The notes: generated from the sequence alone by a model not told the origin. A stretch of DNA of 64,000 nucleotides from Paracoccus fistulariae (GCF_028553785.1 NZ_CP067136.1:1701001-1765000), one strand, 5' to 3'; shown: positions 25,559 to 34,230, counted from the first letter of the stretch. Numbers and translations are program-made.

Positions 25559-27034
25559 ATGAACACCGCTTCCATCGTCTCCAAAGTCTGGAGCTTCTGC
25601 ACCACGCTGCGCGACGACGGCGTCGGCTACGGCGACTATCTGGAACAGCTGACCTATCTGATCTTCCTGAAGATGGCGGATGAATACGGCAAGCCGCCCT
25701 ATAACCGCGATGTCGGCATCCCTGCTGGCTTTGACTGGACCAGCCTGACCACGCGCAAAGGCGCCGAGCTCGAGTCCCATTACATCGCCCTGCTGCGCAA
25801 GCTGGGCGAACAAAAGGGCATGCTGGGCCAGATTTTCACCAAGGCGCAGAACAAGATCACCGACCCGGCCAAGCTGTTCCGCCTGATTGACATGGTCGAT
25901 GGCGAAAAGTGGGTGATGCTGGGCGCCGATGTGAAAGGCGACATCTATGAGGGGCTTCTTGAACGCAACGCAGAGGACACCAAGTCCGGAGCGGGCCAGT
26001 ATTTCACCCCGCGCGCGCTGATTCGGACGATGGTGGAATGCGTGCGGCCCGAGCCCGGCAAGACCATCGCCGATCCGGCCTGCGGCACGGGTGGGTTCTT
26101 TCTGGCTGCCCATGATTTCCTGACAAACCCTGAGAACTACTCCTTGGATAAGGACCAGAAGGAGTTTCTGAAACACTCGACCTTTCACGGCAACGAGATC
26201 GTCGCTGGCACGCGTCGTCTGTGCCTGATGAACATGTACTTGCATGGCATCGGCGAAATGACGGGTGATACGCTGGTGTCCCCGGCTGACGCCCTGGTCG
26301 CACCGCCGTCGGACACCTTCGATTATGTGTTGGCCAACCCTCCTTTCGGCAAGAAAAGCTCGATGAGCTTCACCAATGCCGAGGGCGAGCAGGAAACCGA
26401 CGACCTGACATATAACCGACAGGATTTCTGGGCGACGACCTCGAACAAACAGCTGAATTTTGTGCAGCATATTCGCGCAATGCTGAAAACCACAGGGCGG
26501 GCGGCGGTCGTCGTCCCGGATAATGTGCTGTTCGAAGGCGGCGCGGGCGAGACCATCCGCAGAAAGCTGCTGCAGAACACCGATCTGCACACGATCCTAC
26601 GCCTGCCTACCGGTATCTTCTATGCGCAAGGGGTCAAGGCTAACGTCATCTTCTTTGATAACCGAGCGGCCAGCCCCGACCCGCAGACATCAAAGGTCTG
26701 GTTCTACGACTACCGAACCAACGTGCATCATACCTTGAAACAGAAGCCGCTGACCCACGCGCATCTGTCCGACTTCGTGAAATGCTACAATGCCGACAAT
26801 CGTCACCAGCGTGTGCCCACATGGGGTGACGACAATCCCGACGGCCGCTGGCGCGCCTACACGCGCGAAGAGCTGTTACAGCGCGACAAGGCGAGCCTGG
26901 ACCTGTTCTGGTTGCGCGATGCGTCGATGACCGATTTGGACAATCTGCCCGAGCCGGACGTGCTTGCCGCCGAGATCATGGATCAACTTGGTGCGGCAAT
27001 GGCGAGCTTCGAGGCGGTGACCGAAAAGATCTGA
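25559..27034 (+). CDS. hsdM: Type I restriction-modification methyltransferase subunit
   Basis: A 491-residue N6-adenine methyltransferase. After the helical HsdM N-terminal domain it has GQYFTPR, motif I ADPACGTGGFF (~171-181) and the catalytic NPPFG (~260-264). It methylates the adenine in the site chosen by HsdS and protects host DNA. I chose the ATG at 25559, right after the previous stop, because MNTASIVSKVWSFCTTLRDDG matches the family start; an earlier in-frame start would overlap the small nuclease gene. Confidence 0.9.
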   Translation: MNTASIVSKVWSFCTTLRDDGVGYGDYLEQLTYLIFLKMADEYGKPPYNRDVGIPAGFDWTSLTTRKGAELESHYIALLRKLGEQKGMLGQIFTKAQNKITDPAKLFRLIDMVDGEKWVMLGADVKGDIYEGLLERNAEDTKSGAGQYFTPRALIRTMVECVRPEPGKTIADPACGTGGFFLAAHDFLTNPENYSLDKDQKEFLKHSTFHGNEIVAGTRRLCLMNMYLHGIGEMTGDTLVSPADALVAPPSDTFDYVLANPPFGKKSSMSFTNAEGEQETDDLTYNRQDFWATTSNKQLNFVQHIRAMLKTTGRAAVVVPDNVLFEGGAGETIRRKLLQNTDLHTILRLPTGIFYAQGVKANVIFFDNRAASPDPQTSKVWFYDYRTNVHHTLKQKPLTHAHLSDFVKCYNADNRHQRVPTWGDDNPDGRWRAYTREELLQRDKASLDLFWLRDASMTDLDNLPEPDVLAAEIMDQLGAAMASFEAVTEKI

Positions 27035-27059
27035 TAGTGCTGGCCGATAGCTTCAGCCT

Positions 27060-28034
27060 TCATGACACCTCGGCCGGGGACTCCACCAGCGCCAAGGCGC
27101 CATCCGGCAGCGGGCTTTGCAGCTTACTGGCGATTTCGATCGGTGCCGAAAGCCAGGTTTCCCAATCCCTGGGATCCGTCAGGATGACCGGCATGGCTTT
27201 CGGATGCACCGATTTCACCTCGGCATTGGGCGCGCAGGTCAGAAAGGCATAGAGATCGTCGGTGGTTTCGCCATCCTTCACCTTCCGAACCGAAGTCCAG
27301 CCCCGAACCTCGATCCCGGCGAAGAACATCGGCGTCTGTGATCCCGTTGGGGCAAACCACTGACTGCCGCCCTTGATCGGCTCGGCAAAGGCTGTGACCG
27401 GCACCAGGCAGCGATGTGCGGGCCCGAGCCAGCGCCGCCAATGCGGCGAGGTCAGGTTACGGACATTGGTAATACCCGGATCCCGCTGGGTCTTCAGGAC
27501 CGATGGTGGCGATGGCATCCCCCACCGTGCCTTCACCAATTCCAGCGCACCGCCATCATGGCGGATGATCGGTGCCAGTTGATCCGGATAGACATTGCCC
27601 GCCGCGACATTGCCCGCGCGGTCGGTCATGCTCATGCCCTTGAAAAGCTGGCGCATCGCCTCCTGCGTGGTGGTCTGATTATAAAGATTACACACGGTAT
27701 CATCGTCCTCGGTACGGCCAAAGGGCAGATAGGGTGAACTGTAGCCCGGCAGGCAGGTTCCGTCAGCCAGTTCCAGATCCGGAAAGGCCGTCAGGCAGGC
27801 GCTGGCCGCATCCGGCTCACGGAAATAAAGCGCGATCCGGTCCCGCGTGCCACCACGCCCGCCGCCATGCCAGGCATAGTTGCCGCGGCCGATACGCGTC
27901 GCCAGCCACTCGTGCAGCGCGTCGGACCTGCGGCCAAAACCCATTCCCGGCACGTAAATTAGCACCCGGACCGGGAAGGCCGAATCGTCGATCTTGGCTT
28001 GAGGTGTGCTGCGGCGTGTCATGGACACGAACAA
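27060..28034 (-). CDS. SRAP (HMCES/YedK-like) protein with long N-terminal extension, copy 2
   Basis: A second 324-residue SRAP frame, nearly the same as copy 1 at 14972-15946. The SRAP domain again begins at an in-frame GTG (27695-27693) that would place Cys directly after the start Met. The gene converges on hsdM and lies between the restriction operon and the integrase. SRAP genes are often carried by phages and beside restriction or SOS genes; a role in repairing or capping abasic sites in phage DNA is inferred from the family. Confidence 0.8.
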   Translation of the reverse strand: MFVSMTRRSTPQAKIDDSAFPVRVLIYVPGMGFGRRSDALHEWLATRIGRGNYAWHGGGRGGTRDRIALYFREPDAASACLTAFPDLELADGTCLPGYSSPYLPFGRTEDDDTVCNLYNQTTTQEAMRQLFKGMSMTDRAGNVAAGNVYPDQLAPIIRHDGGALELVKARWGMPSPPSVLKTQRDPGITNVRNLTSPHWRRWLGPAHRCLVPVTAFAEPIKGGSQWFAPTGSQTPMFFAGIEVRGWTSVRKVKDGETTDDLYAFLTCAPNAEVKSVHPKAMPVILTDPRDWETWLSAPIEIASKLQSPLPDGALALVESPAEVS

Positions 28035-28048
28035 ATGCAGAACTTGAT
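27060..28048. repeat. Direct repeat copy 2 (SRAP gene and flank)
   Basis: Partner of the repeat at 14972-15960, same orientation. Recombination between the two would remove about 12 kb including the GHKL trio, the tRNA fragment and the restriction operon. Confidence 0.8.
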
Positions 28049-28150
28049 GCGCTCTGCAAGGTTCGACCGCTTATCATGCTGACAAAGTGAACTTGGCCTG
28101 AAGAAGATAGCGGCAGGCCCGTGACGGTGCATTCCTCGCCGTTCGTCCGA

Positions 28151-28201
28151 ACCGGCGCCCCTGCCCGGCTTCCCGTTCCGGTCCGTTCCTGTATTCCGGT
28201 C
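28151..28201. promoter_or_regulatory. Operator-like repeat upstream of integrase
   Basis: About 50 bp shared with 32216-32268, which precedes the excisionase-like gene. Both have ACCGGCGC, then TTCCCGTTCCGGTCC, then TTCC, then a second TTCCGGT 18-19 bp after the first. Here it lies about 40-90 bp upstream of the integrase start. A common regulator binding both is a reasonable inference. Confidence 0.5.
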
Positions 28202-28240
28202 CGCGAATGATCTCGTTGATAAGCCTGCGATTCTACGCAT

Positions 28241-29578
28241 GTGTCGATGGCAAAGACGGGAGATTCATCCTTGCGGAACAGAGAAAAGCTTAACGAGAAA
28301 CTGGTCCGGGCCTCTGAAACCCGACCCCGGCCATGGCAGATTTTCGACACCGAGGTGTTGGGCCTGTCGATCTGCATCTACCCCTCCGGCAGCCGGTCCT
28401 TCATGTTCGACTACCGGGTCGCCGGGCGCCAGCGCCGCTTCACCATCGGTCGCTGGCCGGAATGGAGCGTCACCGCCGCCCGCGACCGCGCCAAGGTCCT
28501 GCGCCGCGACGTGGACAGCGGACAGGATCCGATGGCCGAACGCGAGGATGCCCGCGAGGCACCGCGCTTTCCGGATCTGGTCGAACGCTATCTGCGTGAA
28601 CATGCCACGCATCTGGCGCCGCGGAACGCCGCCGATCAGGAATCCATGCTGCGCAAGCTGATCGAGCCGCATTGGAAGCACCGGCTGGTCAGCGAGATCG
28701 AACCCGTCGATGTCGAGCGTGTGCTCAACCTGATCGCGCAGGGCCGGTCGCGTCCGGCGAAGAAAAAGACCAAAGCCAAGCGTAGCAAGCCGTTGGCGCC
28801 TCCGAAGCCCACACCGATCCGGGCCAACCGTGCAGGGGAAATGTTGCGCAAAGTCTTTAACCTCGCCATCGCATGGAAGATGCGGCCGGATAACCCGGCG
28901 CTGGGCTTCCGTCGCCGAATGGAGGTAGAACGCGAACGGTTCCTGTCCATGGACGAGATCGCCCGGCTTGGCGATGCGCTGGCCGCAGCCGAGGACCAGC
29001 GCGCAGCCGCCATCATCCGCATGTGTATGTTGACCGGCGCTCGGGTTGGCGAGGTACGGACCGCCCGTTTCGAGCATTTCGATCTGGAACGCGCCATCTG
29101 GACCAAGCCCGCCGCCAATACCAAGCAGCGCCGCATCCACCGGGTGCCTGTCTCGCTGGACACGGTGGCGCTGGTCCGCAACCGCATGGGCGCCGTGCCA
29201 ACCGGTTGCGACTGGCTGTTTCCGGGCGATGTCGAGGGCAAGGACCAGCCGGTGCAGGAACTCCGACGGTTCTGGATCGGCATTCAGAAACAGGCCGACC
29301 TGCTCGATGTCCGCATTCACGACCTGCGCCACACCTTCGCCTCGCTGCTGGTCAGCGGCGGCGCCTCGCTGGAAATGATCGGCAAATTGCTCGGGCATTC
29401 GCAGTCGCGCACCACCCAGCGCTATGCCCATCTAATGGATTCGCCGCTGCGTGCCGGTGTCGATGCTGTTGCCGATCTGGTGCGGGCGAGGCCCCGGCTG
29501 GTTCACTCTGCCTCGCCCGCCGAAATTTGCGAACCTATGCCGGAACCGGCGCGCGCAGCTGGTGCCAGATCGCGCTGA
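28241..29578 (+). CDS. int: Tyrosine recombinase integrase (P4-like)
   Basis: A 445-residue integrase. The N-terminus has the arm-binding DUF4102-type domain (LGLSICIYPSGSRSFMFDYR, FTIGRWPEWS), then a core-binding domain, a Lys/Pro-rich insert (~170-192), and the catalytic domain: Arg in TGARVGE (~268), HDLRHTFA (His ~360, Arg ~363), LGHSQSRTTQRYAH (His ~386, nucleophile Tyr ~395). P4-like integrases usually use tRNA genes, which fits the tRNA-fMet sites. It starts at GTG 28241 or ATG 28247. It is 7.8 kb from the attachment core, unusually far. Confidence 0.9.
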   Translation: MSMAKTGDSSLRNREKLNEKLVRASETRPRPWQIFDTEVLGLSICIYPSGSRSFMFDYRVAGRQRRFTIGRWPEWSVTAARDRAKVLRRDVDSGQDPMAEREDAREAPRFPDLVERYLREHATHLAPRNAADQESMLRKLIEPHWKHRLVSEIEPVDVERVLNLIAQGRSRPAKKKTKAKRSKPLAPPKPTPIRANRAGEMLRKVFNLAIAWKMRPDNPALGFRRRMEVERERFLSMDEIARLGDALAAAEDQRAAAIIRMCMLTGARVGEVRTARFEHFDLERAIWTKPAANTKQRRIHRVPVSLDTVALVRNRMGAVPTGCDWLFPGDVEGKDQPVQELRRFWIGIQKQADLLDVRIHDLRHTFASLLVSGGASLEMIGKLLGHSQSRTTQRYAHLMDSPLRAGVDAVADLVRARPRLVHSASPAEICEPMPEPARAAGARSR

Positions 29579-30131
29579 TCCGCTTGCGGATGGTGCTTTC
29601 GTCCGGGGCATCGCCATCCGCGCTGTTCTGGATGAACCATTCCTGCATCTCTGCAACCAGTTCGGTCAGACTTTCTGGCAACCCATGTTCATGAATACGG
29701 ATCATCATCGCCAGATAGGCTGCCTCCCAATCGTATTTCCTGACCGGACCCGTATTGCTTCGCCGACAGACTCTGTGACGCTCCTCGAATTTTGCCAACG
29801 TGTCGGCCGTGATCATCAGATCATGCAGATCAATCAGCAGCCCCTCCTCGGGCGAATGCGCGACTGACCAGTTTTCTGTCCCCGGGCCACGGACCCGAAG
29901 GATCAGTATCTCATCATGCGCCACCCCGAAACGCCGGCACATCCGCAGCACATCGCTCGGCGCGACGGCGACAAGATCGGAGAACAACTCCCCGCCGAAC
30001 CGGGTAGGCGGAATGGCAACGAGAATCTCCAGATGCCCCGCAAAGGCCCATTCGACAATATCGGCAATCGTGCAGCCCCAGCGAGCAGAAACTTCGATCA
30101 GCGAGTAAAGGGCGCGGGGCGGCAAAGACAT
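29535..30131 (-). CDS. Unknown 198-aa protein, possible regulator
   Basis: I do not recognise the family. The N-terminus (LYSLIEVSARWGCTIADIVEWAFAGHLEI) looks like a MerR/excisionase-type helix-turn-helix that reads promoter DNA. The C-terminus (DESTIRKRISAIWHQLR) resembles short helix-turn-helix ends seen in phage proteins. It converges on the integrase and overlaps its 3' end by 44 bp, so antisense effects are possible. It is divergent from the subtilase gene, with about 250 bp between them for promoters. Confidence 0.55.
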   Translation of the reverse strand: MSLPPRALYSLIEVSARWGCTIADIVEWAFAGHLEILVAIPPTRFGGELFSDLVAVAPSDVLRMCRRFGVAHDEILILRVRGPGTENWSVAHSPEEGLLIDLHDLMITADTLAKFEERHRVCRRSNTGPVRKYDWEAAYLAMMIRIHEHGLPESLTELVAEMQEWFIQNSADGDAPDESTIRKRISAIWHQLRAPVPA

Positions 30132-30382
30132 GGTGTATCTCCTCGTTCGTCTTCATGCCTGAAAGGGTGGTCCTTTCAGCGCGAAGGACTTGGCACGAAT
30201 GCAGCCTGAGGTTGATAGGTGCCGTCGGGAACATGCTGTCGGAATTCAGCTTCGAGCCCGCTTGAAAGCAAACATTCAGGCTCTATCCAGCGCCAGAAAA
30301 TACGCGATTTACCAACGTCTAAAATCAACAGGCTGTTCGTGGTATTATTTATTCTGAAGCACCCCCTATGCTCGGAGAGTAA

Positions 30383-31984
30383 GTGATGCAGGATTACGAC
30401 GACCGCGATCATAGTCCGCGGGACACGCGCGATGACTGGGCAGAGTTGGAACTGGTCTATGCGGAGCCCCGCAGCGAAGACACCGTACAGGCGTTGGTTA
30501 CCGAGGTTCTCGGCGAAGGGCTGCCCGTTGCAGCAGTGTTCGACCCACAATCCGACCATCATTTCTTTCTTACGCTGGTCGGACTGCTGCGCATGAGTGA
30601 GGAAGAAGCCGTCTTTGCGCTGGCACGCGAGTATCGGCCAGTCCTGCAAGCCGATGAAATAAACCCGGCGCTTATCGGCGGCCTCTATTTCCAACGTGCA
30701 GGGGTAGCGCCCGGCCTGCTGGCCAATCTGTGCTCAACGCCCGAGGTGCCATTGTCACCAACGGGGTGGCCGCATCAGATGGTCGGCACCAAGGGCGGTT
30801 GGAACACGCAAAAAGCTCCTAAAGGCCGGGGCGGCATTGTTGCGGTGATCGACACAGGCCATTCGAGCCATGACGAGTTAACCGGCTCGATCCTGACACA
30901 TGGTCAGTTGAATCTGGTGGAAGGCGGAACGGATGCGCGCGACCGATTCAACGCGGGCATAGGCAAAAATGCGGGTCATGGAACACTCGTTTGTTCGGTT
31001 CTAGCAAGTCGCGGTGATATCGATTCTGGCTTCAACATGACAGCGCCGGGGAAAATTACCGGTGTCGCCCCTGCGGCCGATGTCCTTCCCATTCGCGCAT
31101 TTCGGTCGGTCATGAACCTGTCGCAACGAACAATCCCACGCGCGATCAGCCATGCAACCCGCCATGACGCACGAGTCATCACAATGGCCATGGGTGCGCC
31201 GTACAGGATATCGGCCACCGAAAAGGCAATGCGCCAGGCCGTTGACGAGGGGGTTCTGCTTGTTTGCGCCGCCGGTAACTGCTGGCCTTGGACCGTGTTT
31301 CCGGCGGCCTATGCACCATTAAATCTCTGCAGCGCTGCGGGGGCAGTGCGGCAAGACAAAAGCGCTTGGCCCAATAGTTCAAGAGGGCCTGAAACGACCA
31401 TTTCCGCCCCCGGGGAAAATGTCTGGGGTGCGACTAAGCCTGCCGCGAGCAGCCCCGACGATGCCGTGAAACCCGCACAAGGCACTACGTTGGCCACTGC
31501 GATGACCTCTGGCGCGGCGATATTGTGGTCGACGGCCATCGGCAGTCGCGACGACCTAAAGAATCTGGCGAAGAAAAATGGCATGACTGGCCAGCAATTG
31601 TTCAATCGCATCCTTCAGCAAACGGCCGAGCGTCCAGCAAACTGGCCACCAAATTATGGCCTGGGAGCCGGCATCCTGCGCATTGACCGTATGTTTCAAG
31701 CGGTCACATCAGGCGGCAATGTTGCGCGCACGGATGCCGGTGATCCCGGCCCTGATATCGATCTAGCGCTTGCGCCGTGGGGTACGGTTCGAACAATCGA
31801 CATCGTTCGGATGCTGTTTCGTGCCCGCGCACCTGAGATTGAGGCAGAGCTAGGGGAAGAGATGGCCGACTATGCGCCCGAGATCCTCTGGCGTGCACAG
31901 ATCCGTGGCAGCGGCAGGTCGATCGACGGAGTTCCCCCATGGCTCAGGGATCGCCCATTGTTGCGCTCATACCTGACACAGTGA
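30383..31984 (+). CDS. Subtilisin-like (S8) protein with Thr at the catalytic Ser position
   Basis: A 533-residue protein with a ~140-residue N-terminal part, then an S8 domain: VAVIDTGHSS (Asp ~157), NAGHGTLVCS (His ~199), VCAAGN (oxyanion Asn ~299). At the Ser motif, where the family has GTSxAxP, it reads GTTLATA, so the nucleophile is Thr (~369, codon ACG at 31487-31489) and the Pro is Ala. There is no signal peptide, so it acts inside the cell. It may be inactive, Thr-dependent, or a binding protein. A ribosome binding sequence GGAGAG precedes the GTG-ATG start. Confidence 0.75.
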   Translation: MMQDYDDRDHSPRDTRDDWAELELVYAEPRSEDTVQALVTEVLGEGLPVAAVFDPQSDHHFFLTLVGLLRMSEEEAVFALAREYRPVLQADEINPALIGGLYFQRAGVAPGLLANLCSTPEVPLSPTGWPHQMVGTKGGWNTQKAPKGRGGIVAVIDTGHSSHDELTGSILTHGQLNLVEGGTDARDRFNAGIGKNAGHGTLVCSVLASRGDIDSGFNMTAPGKITGVAPAADVLPIRAFRSVMNLSQRTIPRAISHATRHDARVITMAMGAPYRISATEKAMRQAVDEGVLLVCAAGNCWPWTVFPAAYAPLNLCSAAGAVRQDKSAWPNSSRGPETTISAPGENVWGATKPAASSPDDAVKPAQGTTLATAMTSGAAILWSTAIGSRDDLKNLAKKNGMTGQQLFNRILQQTAERPANWPPNYGLGAGILRIDRMFQAVTSGGNVARTDAGDPGPDIDLALAPWGTVRTIDIVRMLFRARAPEIEAELGEEMADYAPEILWRAQIRGSGRSIDGVPPWLRDRPLLRSYLTQ

Positions 31985-32215
31985 ACACCCACACCGCCCA
32001 AGGCGGCAAGAAGCGCGGTCGCAAAATCGTCCGGCCGACCTGTCAGGGGTGCTTAGCGTTGGTCCGGATTTTCGACCCGAAGTCCGGTCAGTCGTCGGGA
32101 AATTTGCAAAAAATAACGGGGGGTCGCGATAGCTTGATGGCGAGGAATGTACCGGTGCGGCAACAGCATTCCTGCCCCGCCACTTCCTGAACCCAAAAGC
32201 CCCGATGAATCAAGG
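31985..32215. other. Intergenic region without supported gene
   Basis: No convincing coding frame or RNA. A frame that begins inside the subtilase gene runs through it but has no ribosome binding site and no protein-like pattern. It leads into the operator-like repeat that follows. Confidence 0.5.
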
Positions 32216-32268
32216 ACCGGCGCACCTCTCGCCATTCCCGTTCCGGTCCATTCCGCGCTTTCCGGTGC
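32216..32268. promoter_or_regulatory. Operator-like repeat upstream of excisionase-like gene
   Basis: Partner of 28151-28201. TTCCCGTTCCGGTCC is at 32235-32249 and the second TTCCGGT at 32260-32266. It lies about 50-100 bp before the excisionase-like gene and the replication operon. Confidence 0.5.
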
Positions 32269-32314
32269 GCCGTCATGCACCCGTTGATCCCGCAATCACG
32301 GAAGGATCGGGATC

Positions 32315-32551
32315 ATGACGGAAGAAGCTATCAGCGCCCCTGAGGGGCTGCTGGATGAGTGGATGCCGCGGCGGGAGCTGGCGGGAATCATCGGGGTCAG
32401 CAGCGATACGCTGAAGCGCTGGGAGACCCGGCGGATCGGGCCACCCTGCATCCGGATCGGCCGTAAGGTGCTTTACCGGCGCGGAGCGGTGAAGGACTGG
32501 CTCCTGGAGCAGGAAAGCCGGAAGACCGGCGGACGCAGGATGGCACGATGA
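32315..32551 (+). CDS. Excisionase/AlpA-like helix-turn-helix protein
   Basis: A 78-residue protein with the typical winged-helix pattern WMPRRELAGIIGVSSDTLKRWE followed by GPPCIRIGRKVLYRRGAVKDWLLEQE. Such proteins act as recombination directionality factors or as small regulators. It starts an operon: the next gene overlaps its stop by 4 bp. The shared repeat upstream of this gene and of the integrase suggests joint control of excision and integration. Confidence 0.75.
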   Translation: MTEEAISAPEGLLDEWMPRRELAGIIGVSSDTLKRWETRRIGPPCIRIGRKVLYRRGAVKDWLLEQESRKTGGRRMAR

Positions 32552-32712
32552 GGCTGGGTGTCGTGATCGCCGCCCTCGCCATCGTCGTTGCCCTTGCAAC
32601 CCTCGCCCTGCCCTTTCCAGCCATCGACCGCGATGCAATCCTGCGCTTCATCGCGCCCACAGCCTTCGAGATCCGCTCGATCGAGGAAATCCTCGAAGGA
32701 GGCGGGCCATGA
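32548..32712 (+). CDS. Small membrane protein (54 aa)
   Basis: An ATG overlapping the previous stop opens a 54-codon frame with one N-terminal membrane segment (VVIAALAIVVALATLAL) and an acidic C-terminal helix (IRSIEEILEGGG). It ends in ATGA overlap with the initiator-like gene. The double overlap supports translation. Function unknown; such small proteins are common in phage early operons. Confidence 0.6.
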   Translation: MRLGVVIAALAIVVALATLALPFPAIDRDAILRFIAPTAFEIRSIEEILEGGGP

Positions 32713-33578
32713 GCAATCTGATCGCGGCCTCGGTGCAAAGGCGGGTGGTCGGATCGGCAACCCGCAAAGCCGTGCTGCTCTACATGGCCGACAAGGCCGC
32801 CGATGACGGTTCCGGCATCTGGACCTCCAAGGCCAACATCGCCCGCGATCTGGAACTGTCGCGCCGCGCGGTGCAGATCGCCATCGCCGAACTGATCCGT
32901 GACGGGCTGGTTTCCGAGGCCGGTCAGCGCGACTGCAAACACGGCTACACGGTCGAATATGCGATCCTGCCCGAAGCTGTGGATAAGCTGGTTTCGACCC
33001 GTGAACAGGGTTCACCCCGTGAATCTCATTCACGGGTAACCCGTGAACCACGTTCGCATGACCCCGTGAACCAGATTCACCCGAACCATCCTTATAACCT
33101 TACTACTACGCCGGAGGGCGAGAGCGAGCCTGTGGATAACTCCGATCCCCAGACCCGCTGTCTCGCCGCCGGAGGCCCCGGCCTCTGCCCGGCGTCACGG
33201 GCGGCAATCACCGGCACGGCGGATGTCATCGATGGCTGGCTGCGCGAGGGGATCGACCTCGAGGCGGACATCCTGCCGACCATCGCCAAACGAACCACGC
33301 AGATCAGGATCAGCCCGATCCGGACCTGGGGTTATTTCACCGACGCCGTGCGGGCGGCCAGGCAAGCGAGATTGCGCAGAGAAGCCGATCCCCGCATCAC
33401 CGCCCAGCACCGGTTCTTCGCCGACTGGATCAACTCCGACCGCTACCTGCCGCCGACCGCGGTGACCAATACCATGGCCCGCACCCTGCTGCGCCTCTCA
33501 CTGGTGACGGTGGACCGGCTGACGGGGCGCGGCGTGCCCATTCCGCACAGAAAGGCTGGTGAAGATGACGCCGCGTGA
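32709..33578 (+). CDS. Replication initiator-like winged-helix protein
   Basis: A 289-residue protein. Residues ~15-80 form a winged helix (GIWTSKANIARDLELSRRAVQIAIAELIRDGLV), as in phage replication initiators of the lambda O type. A low-complexity linker of about 55 residues follows, and a helical C-terminal domain (~160-280). The DNA encoding the linker carries an array of inverted and direct GTGAAC repeats between two consensus DnaA boxes, so the origin probably lies in this gene. No helicase loader was recognised downstream. Confidence 0.65.
   Translation: MSNLIAASVQRRVVGSATRKAVLLYMADKAADDGSGIWTSKANIARDLELSRRAVQIAIAELIRDGLVSEAGQRDCKHGYTVEYAILPEAVDKLVSTREQGSPRESHSRVTREPRSHDPVNQIHPNHPYNLTTTPEGESEPVDNSDPQTRCLAAGGPGLCPASRAAITGTADVIDGWLREGIDLEADILPTIAKRTTQIRISPIRTWGYFTDAVRAARQARLRREADPRITAQHRFFADWINSDRYLPPTAVTNTMARTLLRLSLVTVDRLTGRGVPIPHRKAGEDDAA
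32978..33139. other. Candidate phage replication origin (iterons and DnaA boxes)
   Basis: Two perfect DnaA boxes (TGTGGATAA, complement TTATCCACA) at 32978-32986 and 33131-33139 bracket an array of GTGAA/TTCAC elements: GTGAA at 33001, 33019, 33043, 33066 and TTCAC at 33011, 33030, 33076. Positions 33030-33047 form a perfect inverted repeat (TTCACGGG/CCCGTGAA). An AT-rich stretch (33088-33110) follows. Confidence 0.65.
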
Positions 33579-34050
33579 GATCGAGGACCGCTTCGAGGAA
33601 GCCGCATTGACGCTGAAGCGCCTGCCGAACCCGCCCTCTTCAGGGGCACGCGGTTACGGTCGGTCCTGGCCGGAATATGTCCATGAGGCAAAGCATGCCT
33701 ATGGCTATGAACCGGCCCGGATGCGGGTGATTCCCAATGCCCGCGAGATCCAGCGCATGGAAGAGGCGCTGAGCTGGCTGGCCCTGATCGGCGGCGAGAC
33801 CGAGCAGTTGGCCGCCGACAATCGGCGCATCGTCTGGATGCGGGCCGAGGGTCACCGCTGGCAGACCATCTGCCGCCATGTCGGCTGCGTGCGCTCCACC
33901 GCTTGGCGGCGCTGGACGGCGAGCCTGCTGACCATCTCCAAGGCCCTGAAGAAGCTTGAGAAAAAGCCCGCGCAAACGGTCGGCGCAAAATCGACCGGTG
34001 CAGAACAGGGCGCCAAACCGCGCGGCGGGGGCGCCAGCGGGGCGCCGTGA
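33565..34050 (+). CDS. DUF6362-like helix-turn-helix protein
   Basis: A 161-residue protein overlapping the initiator gene. It contains TLKRLPNPP, GYGRSWPEYVHEAKHAYGYE and a helix-turn-helix region WLALIGGE to HRWQTICRHVGCVRSTAWRRW, a pattern seen in DUF6362 proteins of alphaproteobacterial phages just before terminase or methyltransferase genes. A late-gene regulator or DNA-packaging helper is possible. ATG 33565 is preferred for its spacing from AAAGG; GTG 33559 is the alternative. Confidence 0.6.
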   Translation: MTPREIEDRFEEAALTLKRLPNPPSSGARGYGRSWPEYVHEAKHAYGYEPARMRVIPNAREIQRMEEALSWLALIGGETEQLAADNRRIVWMRAEGHRWQTICRHVGCVRSTAWRRWTASLLTISKALKKLEKKPAQTVGAKSTGAEQGAKPRGGGASGAP

Positions 34051-34230
34051 GGGCGCGAATGGGTCGAACTTAGGGCGCGACATTATCAGCGGTTTCGGCC
34101 CATATTCGACCTACGATCAGGCGAGGTGAGGCCGGGCCAAGCGCCCGTCCCCGGCTCTGGTTCCTCCGCCGGATCGATCCTATGCGGGGGGCAGAGGCTC
34201 GCTAACCCTCCAGCGACAGAGAAAAATTCT

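Noticed and set aside
31939..32190. Small gene after the subtilase
   Set aside because: It starts inside the subtilase gene, has no ribosome binding site and no protein-like pattern.
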